Shown: positions 40,935 to 47,667 of the stretch, in pieces | Numbering within the stretch: the stretch's first letter is position 1 | Layout: every line of letters starts with the position of its first letter | DNA from: C7867-002 sp964646515 | GTDB lineage: Bacteria > Patescibacteriota > Minisyncoccia > Phycocordibacterales > PALSA-1337 | NCBI GenBank assembly: GCA_964646515.1 | Contig: CAZYES010000001.1 | Span: 1-64,000 of the forward strand | Direction of reading: 5' to 3' | Length of the DNA stretch: 64,000 nt | Made by a program: the position numbers and the translations under genes | The notes under the pieces: model-generated | Told to the model about the DNA's origin: nothing | The model's database searches: none | Seen by the model: the letters and a program-made list of their open reading frames with translations, nothing else

Positions 40935-41480
40935 ATGACCAAACAACATACAACAGGCGAGCGGAATTGGTACGCGATACACACATACGCGGGTTATGAG
41001 AATGCTGTTGCCCGTAATCTCAAACAACGTATCGAGTCTTTGGGTATGGAGGACAAGATTTTTAATGTAATCGTGCCGACTGAAAAAAAATTCAAGATCA
41101 AAAATGGCAAACGAGTAGAGGAAGAAGAGAAAATCTATCCCGGTTATGTCTTGGTAGAAATGATTGTTACCGATGATTCTTGGTATATAGTACGCAATAC
41201 TCCAAGGGTTACAGGTTTTGTCGGTGCCGGTATATCGCCAGTACCACTTGATGATCGTGAGGTGGCTACCTTATTTGATCGTATGCAAAAAGGTAATACA
41301 GAACATTCTATTGATCTTATCCAAGGAGACTTGGTCAAAGTTGCCGATGGCCCATTTAAGGATTTTGAAGGCAAAGTCGCTGAAGTTGATACGCAGAGAG
41401 GCAAGATCAAAGTTCTAGTATCGATGTTCGGCAGAGAAACACCCGTGGAGCTCGACTTCTTGCAAGTTAAAAAAGTTTAA
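40935..41480 (+). CDS. nusG: Transcription antitermination factor NusG
   Basis: The start is 40935 (MTKQHTTGERNWYAIHTYAGYE), 181 residues; an in-frame start at 40908 adds non-family residues. The NGN domain contains VPTEKKFKIKNGKRVEEEEKIYPGYVLVEM and TPRVTGFVG; the KOW domain has GDLVKVADGPFKDFEGKVAEVD. It couples RNA polymerase to ribosomes or Rho. A TATACT at 40919-40924 could be an additional internal promoter. Confidence 0.95.
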   Translation: MTKQHTTGERNWYAIHTYAGYENAVARNLKQRIESLGMEDKIFNVIVPTEKKFKIKNGKRVEEEEKIYPGYVLVEMIVTDDSWYIVRNTPRVTGFVGAGISPVPLDDREVATLFDRMQKGNTEHSIDLIQGDLVKVADGPFKDFEGKVAEVDTQRGKIKVLVSMFGRETPVELDFLQVKKV

Positions 41481-41497
41481 TATAATATCCACTTACT

Positions 41498-41920
41498 ATG
41501 GCAAAAAAAATTATCAAGAAAGTAAAGGTTATTGCTCCAGCAGGGAAAGCTACCCCAGCCCCACCATTGGGGCCAACGCTTGGTCAAGCGGGTGTCAACA
41601 TAGGTGACTTTACCAAGAAGTTTAATGATGCTACCAAAACAATGGTTGGTGACATGATACCTGTGCTCATCACTGTATATGAGGACCGTACATATAGTTT
41701 TGTTTTGAAGACTCCTCCTGCTTCAGCCCTTATTTTAAAGGCGCTAAAACAAGAAAAAGGCTCAGGTAAACCGAATACCAAGAAGATTGGCTCAATTACC
41801 AAGGCACAACTCAAGGATATTGCTGAGAAAAAGATGCAAGATCTGAACGCAAATACAGTAGAGATGGCGATGAAAATAGTGTCGGGATCTGCCAAATCCA
41901 TGGGGGTAGAGATAAAATAG
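41498..41920 (+). CDS. rplK: 50S ribosomal protein L11
   Basis: uL11, 140 residues, at the GTPase-associated centre. PAGKATPAPPLGPTLGQAGVNIGDFTKKFN and the C-terminal rRNA-binding domain are typical. rplA normally follows at once; here a gene on the other strand converges 22 bp later. Confidence 0.95.
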   Translation: MAKKIIKKVKVIAPAGKATPAPPLGPTLGQAGVNIGDFTKKFNDATKTMVGDMIPVLITVYEDRTYSFVLKTPPASALILKALKQEKGSGKPNTKKIGSITKAQLKDIAEKKMQDLNANTVEMAMKIVSGSAKSMGVEIK

Positions 41921-41942
41921 AGTGGATTTTTACTATTCTTTT

Positions 41943-42452
41943 TTAGTGATTTATAGCAACTTCATACTCCAATAGAATTGTTCCACTTTCTGTTTTTTGC
42001 AGGTTGATTAATTTCAGCTTAAAATCCATCTCTTTCTGAAATAATTTTATTCCGCTTCCGAAAATAACTGGCTCGATTGTCAGGTACATTTTCTTTACCA
42101 GTCCAGACTCCATAAACATCGTATAGATCTGTGAACCACCACAGATAGCGATTTCTTTGTAACCACGCGCTTCAAGATCTTTGATAAGGTCAATGGGTGA
42201 TTTGGCGGTGATTTCGACACCGGCCGGTAGATCATGTAGAGGCGTTGGTGAATATACTATATTTAGTCGATCTTTCAGGGGTTTATTGAGAGTGAGCCAA
42301 GTATTCTGGCCCATGACGACAACGCCCGCGCGTTTAGTTATTTCCACAAATCTTTTCTTGTCTTCTTTACTTGTCCACGTGGCGGTATGGGTAGAGTTTT
42401 TGCCAATATATCCGTCTGCGGTTAAGGCGGCGGTTATGAAACAAGTGATCAT
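41943..42452 (-). CDS. folA: Dihydrofolate reductase
   Basis: 169 residues. Reduces dihydrofolate with NADPH, regenerating the cofactor oxidised by reductive methylation. ADGYIGKN, the acidic residue of the substrate site in TSKEDKKRF, VVMGQNTW and AICGGSQIY for NADPH are visible. RibD-type reductases are similar, but context supports DHFR. Third gene of the minus-strand operon, 4 bp after the dUTPase/dCTP-deaminase-like gene. Confidence 0.85.
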   Translation of the reverse strand: MITCFITAALTADGYIGKNSTHTATWTSKEDKKRFVEITKRAGVVVMGQNTWLTLNKPLKDRLNIVYSPTPLHDLPAGVEITAKSPIDLIKDLEARGYKEIAICGGSQIYTMFMESGLVKKMYLTIEPVIFGSGIKLFQKEMDFKLKLINLQKTESGTILLEYEVAINH

Positions 42453-42456
42453 GTAA

Positions 42457-43086
42457 TTATATTTTATGTCTTTCTTTTAGTGTTTTTATATCTCCTTTGT
42501 TGATTAGATCAATTTCGTCCTGCTCCTCCATCATTATGCCTTCGATAATGTCTTTTTTGTGATACTTGCTTGGTTTTGGTTTTACTTCGTTTTTTAATTC
42601 CTCGAATACTACTTGGCAAAGGCGCTCGCCGGGGAAGAGGCGAACAGCCTGAGAGCGAGTGTTGTTTCTTATGGGAAGTACCAATTGACCATCGTAGCCC
42701 GCATCAATAATGCCCGTTAGATCTAGCGATAGACCTTTTCTATTGGTTGATGAGCGGGGATACAGGACGCCCATAATATCGTTCGGCATCTTTATCGATT
42801 CAAGTGTCGAGACTAATATATATTCACTGGGTAAAAGGTCAAAATATTGGCCCTGTTCCAGTTCCACGACGTCGAAATATTCATGATTACGTTTGTCAAA
42901 ATGTGTTATATCGAGCGATTCGCGTCCGCGTGGGGTCATATGCCACATTTTTGGCAACATGAACGTGTAGCCCAAACGGAGGTCTACAGAGTGTTCTTGT
43001 AATTGGAATTGGTCGAGATTGGGCTTGAAAATGAGGTTGCCAGATTCCACGAGTTTCGTTATTTGTTTTTTAGTAATTATTGACAT
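42457..43086 (-). CDS. dUTPase/dCTP-deaminase superfamily protein, deaminase Glu absent
   Basis: 209 residues. Trimeric-fold motifs: EHSVDLRLG, YPRSSTNRKGL and GIIDAGYDGQ. In E. coli dCTP deaminase the catalytic Glu138 lies in VLEFYN just after this region; here it is VLPIRN, so the Glu is Pro. The Asp of the dUTPase-like IDxGYxG motif is kept. The protein is therefore more likely a dUTP pyrophosphatase (dUTP to dUMP) than a dCTP deaminase, although similarity searches would probably name it dcd. It lies between the ThyA-like gene (46-bp gap) and folA. Confidence 0.75.
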   Translation of the reverse strand: MSIITKKQITKLVESGNLIFKPNLDQFQLQEHSVDLRLGYTFMLPKMWHMTPRGRESLDITHFDKRNHEYFDVVELEQGQYFDLLPSEYILVSTLESIKMPNDIMGVLYPRSSTNRKGLSLDLTGIIDAGYDGQLVLPIRNNTRSQAVRLFPGERLCQVVFEELKNEVKPKPSKYHKKDIIEGIMMEEQDEIDLINKGDIKTLKERHKI

Positions 43087-43132
43087 GACGGAGATATGAG
43101 ATTGAAATTGGGAATAAAGACAAAATTTTTAA

Positions 43133-43969
43133 TCAAAGTATTAATTTCAGGCCCTTTATTGGTTCCATAGGATTATACTGCTTTGAAAGGTTTTCTACTA
43201 TCTCGTCCAAAAGTTTTGGGTCTTTCTCTTCTGCTCTGTCAAATGAGTCCTGTGGAAGTCTCAGTTCGATCATCGGGTGATCGTTGGTCCTTTGGATCAA
43301 TTCTTGGGCACCTTCATAATGTGAGTCATAAATGTGCGCATTGGAGATTGAATGAGAGTAAATACCTGTTTTAACCCCAAGTTTTTGTGCTAGCATACAT
43401 TGGAGTAGCGCAAAACCTGATACATCCGCTGAGAAACCAAGCATTACGTCGTTGGAGCGAACGATATTATGCAGATGTAGACGTCCGGCGACAATATTAA
43501 CTGTAAATGTGTAGGGACAAGGTACATTTTTCTTTTTTATCAAAGAAAGACCGTCTTGGGCTGGATCCCAAGTGACAACCACGGCTTGTCTGGAGCTCGA
43601 TTCTTTTTCTAACAATTTAACGAGCAGGCCCAGTTGGTCACGTCCGAAATGCTTCCTCCATCGGTATCCGTAGGCGACGGTAACGACGTCTCCTGGATTG
43701 GTAAAGTCATCCCAAATGTGTGTATAGTTGCGTAGAAAATCTTCCGGCTTCCTGGACCCGGAAATGAACCAGATCTGTTCGGCGACGAACATCTTGATAG
43801 GTGATTTTCGCAAAGTGAGTATGGGGAAACCATCTTTCTCTATATCTAGTTGGAAATGCACGCCGACCTTGACTCTGGTTTCATGCCCCGTACGTTCGCT
43901 AAATTCAACCATGCCATTTTTCATAATATCATGTACGATGTTTTGGTATATTTGGTCGAACTTGGTCAT
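43133..43969 (-). CDS. Thymidylate synthase superfamily enzyme with dCMP-type Asp182
   Basis: 278 residues. ThyA fold: Arg26 in ERTGHE, the folate-site Glu64 in AEQIWF, catalytic Cys151 in VPCPYTF, phosphate-binding Arg171 in VRSND and AHIYDSH (His212, Tyr214). The residue that reads the pyrimidine, Asn177 in E. coli ThyA (LPFNIASY), is Asp182 here (FSADVSGF). Asp at this site is found in phage dCMP hydroxymethylases and shifts engineered ThyA towards dCMP. The His after the catalytic Cys is Pro. The substrate may therefore be dCMP. First gene of the operon; folA downstream supports methylation with DHF release. Confidence 0.8.
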   Translation of the reverse strand: MTKFDQIYQNIVHDIMKNGMVEFSERTGHETRVKVGVHFQLDIEKDGFPILTLRKSPIKMFVAEQIWFISGSRKPEDFLRNYTHIWDDFTNPGDVVTVAYGYRWRKHFGRDQLGLLVKLLEKESSSRQAVVVTWDPAQDGLSLIKKKNVPCPYTFTVNIVAGRLHLHNIVRSNDVMLGFSADVSGFALLQCMLAQKLGVKTGIYSHSISNAHIYDSHYEGAQELIQRTNDHPMIELRLPQDSFDRAEEKDPKLLDEIVENLSKQYNPMEPIKGLKLIL

Positions 43970-43978
43970 GAGAATATC

Positions 43979-44011
43979 ATTGTATATAATTACCGAGAGA
44001 TTAACAATCTC
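43979..44011. promoter_or_regulatory. Bidirectional promoter and operator-like dyad of the thymidylate cluster
   Basis: TACAAT on the minus strand (43984-43979) abuts TATAAT on the plus strand (43985-43990). The minus box ends 9 nt before the ATG of the ThyA-like gene. A perfect dyad GAGATT-AAC-AATCTC (43997-44011) lies where the plus transcript would start and may be a repressor site controlling both directions. Confidence 0.6.
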
Positions 44012-44025
44012 GTATTCTAAAAATA

Positions 44026-44532
44026 ATGTCGCAAATTATTGAAAGTAGTGTCATGCAATATCCATATCTCCCAATAGGGAGGGCAATACAATATGTGCCA
44101 GCTAGCAATCGATTCATGGTTGAAGCCACACGGCTCCGAAATGAATGTTCGACTGATATCCACCATCCAACTGGCGCTGTTGTTGTTAAAGATGGCAAGA
44201 TTATTGGTCGGGGAGCGAATCAATCGTCAATTAAGAGTAAAAAGTTGTTGGCCTTCCATAGGGATAAGTTTTGCATGAGGCGTTTTTTGAAGGTTTCTTC
44301 TGGTCATAAGTATTGGCTATGTCCTGGATGCGCATCATCCAAGCATCATGCCGAAGCGAGGGCAGTCAGAGATGCTCTAAAAACAAATAAATTATTAGTT
44401 GCCGGTGCCGACTTATATCTCTGTGGCCACTGGTGGTGCTGTAAGCCGTGTTGGGATGTTATGATAGGGGCGGGTATCAGAAATGTTTATTTGATTAATG
44501 ATGCCAAGATGATGTTTGAGTTGAAAAGATGA
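44026..44532 (+). CDS. Cytidine/deoxycytidylate deaminase-fold zinc enzyme
   Basis: 168 residues. The deaminase core has PTGAVVVKDGKIIGRG, the HAE motif (His108, Glu110) and the Cys pair CKPC (Cys139, Cys142) as the zinc site. Two more cysteines (CPGC, 99-102) plus Cys83 and a His may bind a second metal, as in phage T4 dCMP deaminase. The core resembles ComEB-type dCMP deaminases. It shares a promoter region with the ThyA-like operon and is followed by tmk, so dCMP to dUMP, or 5-methyl-dCMP to dTMP, are the likely reactions. Confidence 0.8.
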   Translation: MSQIIESSVMQYPYLPIGRAIQYVPASNRFMVEATRLRNECSTDIHHPTGAVVVKDGKIIGRGANQSSIKSKKLLAFHRDKFCMRRFLKVSSGHKYWLCPGCASSKHHAEARAVRDALKTNKLLVAGADLYLCGHWWCCKPCWDVMIGAGIRNVYLINDAKMMFELKR

Positions 44533-44582
44533 TTGGCGATTCGAAACATCGTTAGCGGACCGAGTAACCGTTAGTAAAAATC

Positions 44583-45236
44583 ATGAGTCGCGGGATAAAA
44601 AACAAAACAAAGTTTATTGCCATAGAAGGGGGAGAGGGCTCTGGAAAGTCCTCTCTTCTTATTGCGCTCAAAGAAGTTTTGGGAAACTCGATTGTCTTGA
44701 CTCGAGAACCTGGGGGTTCGCCATATGCGGAAGCCATACGTATGGCTACGCTCAAGAATCCTCTGGCCAAAACCGCGCCAGCTGAGACGACACTTTGTCT
44801 CATGTTTGCGGCTCGATTTGATAATACAGTTAATATGATAGTACCAGCTTTAAAGTCTGGATTGCCTGTAATAGCTGACCGTTTTGACGCTTCCTCTTAT
44901 GCTTATAATGTTATAGCGCAATCGGACGGCGCGCTTGAAGATGTTTTTTGGAATTTACGAGAGAGATTGGCATCCGTTCCAGATCTTTATGTTTTTGTTG
45001 ATGTTGATCCGGAGGAAGGTATTCGTCGAGCATATTCACGCAACCAGTCATTGCTCAAAGATCAGCAGTATGACCACTTCGATGATCGCGAGATAATATT
45101 TCACAAAAAAGTTAGAAGTGGATATGTAAAATTTCTCAAAAAAGTACCACATGTGATTATCGATGCCAATCGTCCTTTTGATATGGTAAAGAGGGATTTT
45201 ATCTTGGAAATCAAAAAACAGTTGAAGATGTCCTGA
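44583..45236 (+). CDS. tmk: Thymidylate kinase
   Basis: 217 residues. Phosphorylates dTMP to dTDP. P-loop EGGEGSGKSS (15-24), TREPGGSPYAEAIR and ADRFDASSYAYN (substrate), with a DVDPEEGIRRAYSRN lid region. It follows the deaminase by 50 bp and feeds the dTTP pool. Confidence 0.92.
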   Translation: MSRGIKNKTKFIAIEGGEGSGKSSLLIALKEVLGNSIVLTREPGGSPYAEAIRMATLKNPLAKTAPAETTLCLMFAARFDNTVNMIVPALKSGLPVIADRFDASSYAYNVIAQSDGALEDVFWNLRERLASVPDLYVFVDVDPEEGIRRAYSRNQSLLKDQQYDHFDDREIIFHKKVRSGYVKFLKKVPHVIIDANRPFDMVKRDFILEIKKQLKMS

Positions 45237-45291
45237 TTTCCATTAGGAAATGTTTGACTTCCATAGTCATGGTAGATCTTTACTCTTTTTG

Positions 45292-45300
45292 TGTTAGGAT
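45292..45300 (+). promoter_or_regulatory. Extended -10 of glyA (leaderless)
   Basis: TGtTAGGAT (TAGGAT 45295-45300) ends exactly 6 nt before the glyA ATG at 45307. Confidence 0.55.
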
Positions 45301-45306
45301 TTACTT

Positions 45307-46524
45307 ATGAAAGATACACAATTAAAAAGACTTATAGATGCGGAGAAAAAGCGTCAGAAAAAAGTAGTCAATTTGATAGCTTCTGAAAATTACGTATCTA
45401 AAGATGTTTTGAGTGCACTTGGTTCGGAATTGACCAACAAATATGCCGAAGGATATTCTGGCAAAAGATACTATGGTGGCAATGAGATCGTTGACAAGAT
45501 CGAGGATTTATGTAAAGACAGGGCATTGGAATTGTTTGGTTTGGACAAAAATGAATGGCATGTCAATGTCCAGCCATTGTCTGGATCACCAGCCAATCTT
45601 GCCGTCTATACAGCTTTGATACCACAGGGAGGAAAGATTATGGGGATGTCATTGGATCATGGTGGTCATCTCACTCATGGTCACAAAGTTTCCGCCACTG
45701 GCAAGTTTTGGGTACAAGTTCCTTACGGATTGGATAGGACTACAGAAGTTTTGAACTATGATCAACTTCGTGATAAGGCAATGTTTGAAAGACCGGCTAT
45801 TATCGTTGCTGGTTATACTGCATATCCTAGAATTATTGACTGGGCCAGGATGAGAGAAATAGTTGATGTTGCAAACAATATAGGTACCAAGTCCAATAGC
45901 CCACTTCTAATGGTAGACATGTCTCACATTGCTGGGTTGGTCGCTGGTAATGTATATCCCTCGCCTTTTCCTTATGCTGATATTGTTACCACTACGACCC
46001 ACAAAACACTTCGTGGTCCGCGTGCGGCATTGATTTTTGTGAAAAAAGACGCGCGTGAGCTTGACAAGAAAATCGATAAAGCAGTTTTTCCTGGTTTACA
46101 GGGTGGACCACATATCAACCAAATAGCCGGAGTTGCGGTGGCGTTGAGGGAAGCCAAGATGCCCTCATTCAAGAGGTATGCTTCGCAAGTAGTGAAGAAT
46201 GCCGCAATCTTATCTGAAGAACTGCGCACTCGTGGCTGGCGTCTGATTTCTGGTGGAACAGATTCACACCTAGTTTTGGTTGATACTTGGAACGATGGAA
46301 AGAAAAATGATCATGGCTCAGGCGGTGTCTCTGGTAAAGAAGCTAGCGATAGATTGGAAAGAGAGGGGATTATTGTTAATAAGAACGCTATACCATTCGA
46401 TTCGAGACCGCCAGCTGATCCTTCGGGAATAAGATTGGGTACGGCAGCCGAGACAACTAGGGGGAAAAAAGAGAAAGATTTCAAAAAAATCGCAGAGAGA
46501 ATCGATAAGATTTTGAAAAAATAA
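45307..46524 (+). CDS. glyA: Serine hydroxymethyltransferase
   Basis: 405 residues. PLP enzyme converting serine and THF to glycine and 5,10-methylene-THF, the one-carbon donor for the neighbouring ThyA-like enzyme. The PLP lysine is Lys233 in TTTHKTLRGPR. NLIASENYVS, GYSGKRYYGG and LSGSPANLAVY are typical. It has its own leaderless promoter. Confidence 0.95.
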   Translation: MKDTQLKRLIDAEKKRQKKVVNLIASENYVSKDVLSALGSELTNKYAEGYSGKRYYGGNEIVDKIEDLCKDRALELFGLDKNEWHVNVQPLSGSPANLAVYTALIPQGGKIMGMSLDHGGHLTHGHKVSATGKFWVQVPYGLDRTTEVLNYDQLRDKAMFERPAIIVAGYTAYPRIIDWARMREIVDVANNIGTKSNSPLLMVDMSHIAGLVAGNVYPSPFPYADIVTTTTHKTLRGPRAALIFVKKDARELDKKIDKAVFPGLQGGPHINQIAGVAVALREAKMPSFKRYASQVVKNAAILSEELRTRGWRLISGGTDSHLVLVDTWNDGKKNDHGSGGVSGKEASDRLEREGIIVNKNAIPFDSRPPADPSGIRLGTAAETTRGKKEKDFKKIAERIDKILKK

Positions 46525-46527
46525 AAA

Positions 46528-46853
46528 GTGCGGAAAGGTCAGAGCCTGAGCTCTAACTATCCCGCACAATGTAGTCTATATCTCCAGGTGAGCCGAAACG
46601 AGTGGCTTTTGTAACGTTAGCCGGCAGTACTCTCGGAATCGAGTCAGGGTGGAAAAAAGGAAGGATGCCGTAGAATTGCCATGTGGACCTATGGCGTAGA
46701 CGCAAATGAACGATGGAGGAACCGATCTTTCTCTACGGAGAGGAGTCACTACATACTCGCTCTAGACTCTTCTTACTTTTGCATTTTCAAGCATCAAGTA
46801 GAAAAGAGACGACATGATTGGGACTGGAGCCACATTACCTCAATGTGTAGTCC
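46528..46853. ncRNA. Structured non-coding region downstream of glyA
   Basis: About 480 bp separate glyA from the next gene. Visible pairings: GTGCGG (46528-46533)/CCGCAC (46562-46567) enclosing AGAGC-CTGA-GCTCT; a long-range ATGTAGT (46569-46575)/ACTACAT (46748-46754) continued by TCTCC (46581-46585)/GGAGA (46737-46741); GCCGTAG/CTATGGC (46667-46695); and GGACT-CACATT/AATGTG-AGTCC (46821-46853). The nested element 46569-46754 (about 186 nt) is the length of a small regulatory RNA. I cannot name a family or fix the strand. Confidence 0.4.
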
Positions 46854-46944
46854 TTTGACCTTCTTTTATCATGTTGAAGTGCGTCATCTGTTGTTTAGCG
46901 TGATCTATTTTGAGCTTTTTGTCAAGGGTTTTAATTTGCTACGT

Positions 46945-46953
46945 TGGTAAAAT
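46945..46953 (+). promoter_or_regulatory. Extended -10 upstream of the membrane protein gene
   Basis: TGgTAAAAT with TAAAAT at 46948-46953; transcription would start near 46960, about 50 nt before the membrane protein gene. Confidence 0.4.
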
Positions 46954-47008
46954 CGTGTTACTGTGAGAGGAGACTGATACAACCACATCGAATTAGAAAG
47001 GATATTGT

Positions 47009-47569
47009 ATTAAATGGATTTATACGAAGGCTTGCGCCTTCTTGCTCACAATATTTGCTTTTGTCCGTCTGGGCGGAACATTATATTTAGAAAAAATTGT
47101 TGTAGCCCCATACTATTGGGTATACTTCCCGCACTGCATCAACACAGATGGTTTATTGATGGCCATCCCATTATTGTATGTAGAACAATTGGCGTTTTCC
47201 GTATTACTTTTGCTGTTCTACGACTTTATTGGGATTGACATCATTGGATTGGCTCACATCAAACACAAGATGTCTGGTAAGGGAGAGAAAATGAAGTTGC
47301 GCTTTCCTAGGTTTAGCAAGTTTCTCGGTAATCACAAGAATAGCGCCAAGGTAGTCAAGTTTTCTTTCTTGTCTTGGCAACTTATCGCTTTTCTTGTCTT
47401 ACTATGTATGCGTGTTGATGGCAAGAAAGGTCCGCGAGCCAAAGAATTCGCCATGTTATGCGGTAGCGTTATCATATCCACCGCATGGTGGACACTTTTT
47501 TCGTTCTGGCTGTATAAGCCATCTTTGATCTTTATAAAGTCAATGGCTGATTACATAAAATTACATTAG
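47009..47569 (+). CDS. Polytopic membrane protein, unknown function, possible AUU start
   Basis: Unrecognised protein with membrane segments near the N terminus, around residues 55-75, 110-130 and 145-165, separated by a basic loop (KHKMSGKGEKMKLRFPRFSKF). The first standard start in frame is TTG at 47042 (175 residues), which cuts into the first hydrophobic segment. Eleven codons further up an ATT at 47009, preceded at good spacing by AGAAAGGA (46996-47003), would give MKWIYTKACAFLL, a normal basic-hydrophobic N terminus (186 residues). I prefer 47009. An ATG at 47014 is out of frame. Confidence 0.5.
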   Translation: MKWIYTKACAFLLTIFAFVRLGGTLYLEKIVVAPYYWVYFPHCINTDGLLMAIPLLYVEQLAFSVLLLLFYDFIGIDIIGLAHIKHKMSGKGEKMKLRFPRFSKFLGNHKNSAKVVKFSFLSWQLIAFLVLLCMRVDGKKGPRAKEFAMLCGSVIISTAWWTLFSFWLYKPSLIFIKSMADYIKLH

Positions 47570-47580
47570 TAATTATTCGC

Positions 47581-47611
47581 AAAGCGTCTTCGTTTATCGT
47601 TGGCGCTTTTT
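47581..47611 (+). terminator. Intrinsic terminator before argS
   Basis: AAAGCG (47581-47586) pairs with CGCTTT (47604-47609), followed by further T residues. It separates the membrane protein gene from argS. Confidence 0.6.
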
Positions 47612-47652
47612 ATATTGGTTATGGCCACAATACTCGCTATTTTTCATTTTCT

Positions 47653-47661
47653 TGATACAAT
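47653..47661 (+). promoter_or_regulatory. Extended -10 of argS (leaderless)
   Basis: TGaTACAAT (TACAAT 47656-47661) ends exactly 6 nt before the argS ATG at 47668. Confidence 0.6.
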
Positions 47662-47667
47662 AAATTC

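Noticed and set aside
46681..46950. 89-codon frame between glyA and the membrane protein
   Set aside because: Aromatic- and His-rich with no start signal, and it covers conserved-looking hairpins; probably non-coding.
47014..47238. ATG frame at the start of the membrane protein gene
   Set aside because: Out of frame with the hydrophobic protein and ends early; it lacks any domain.
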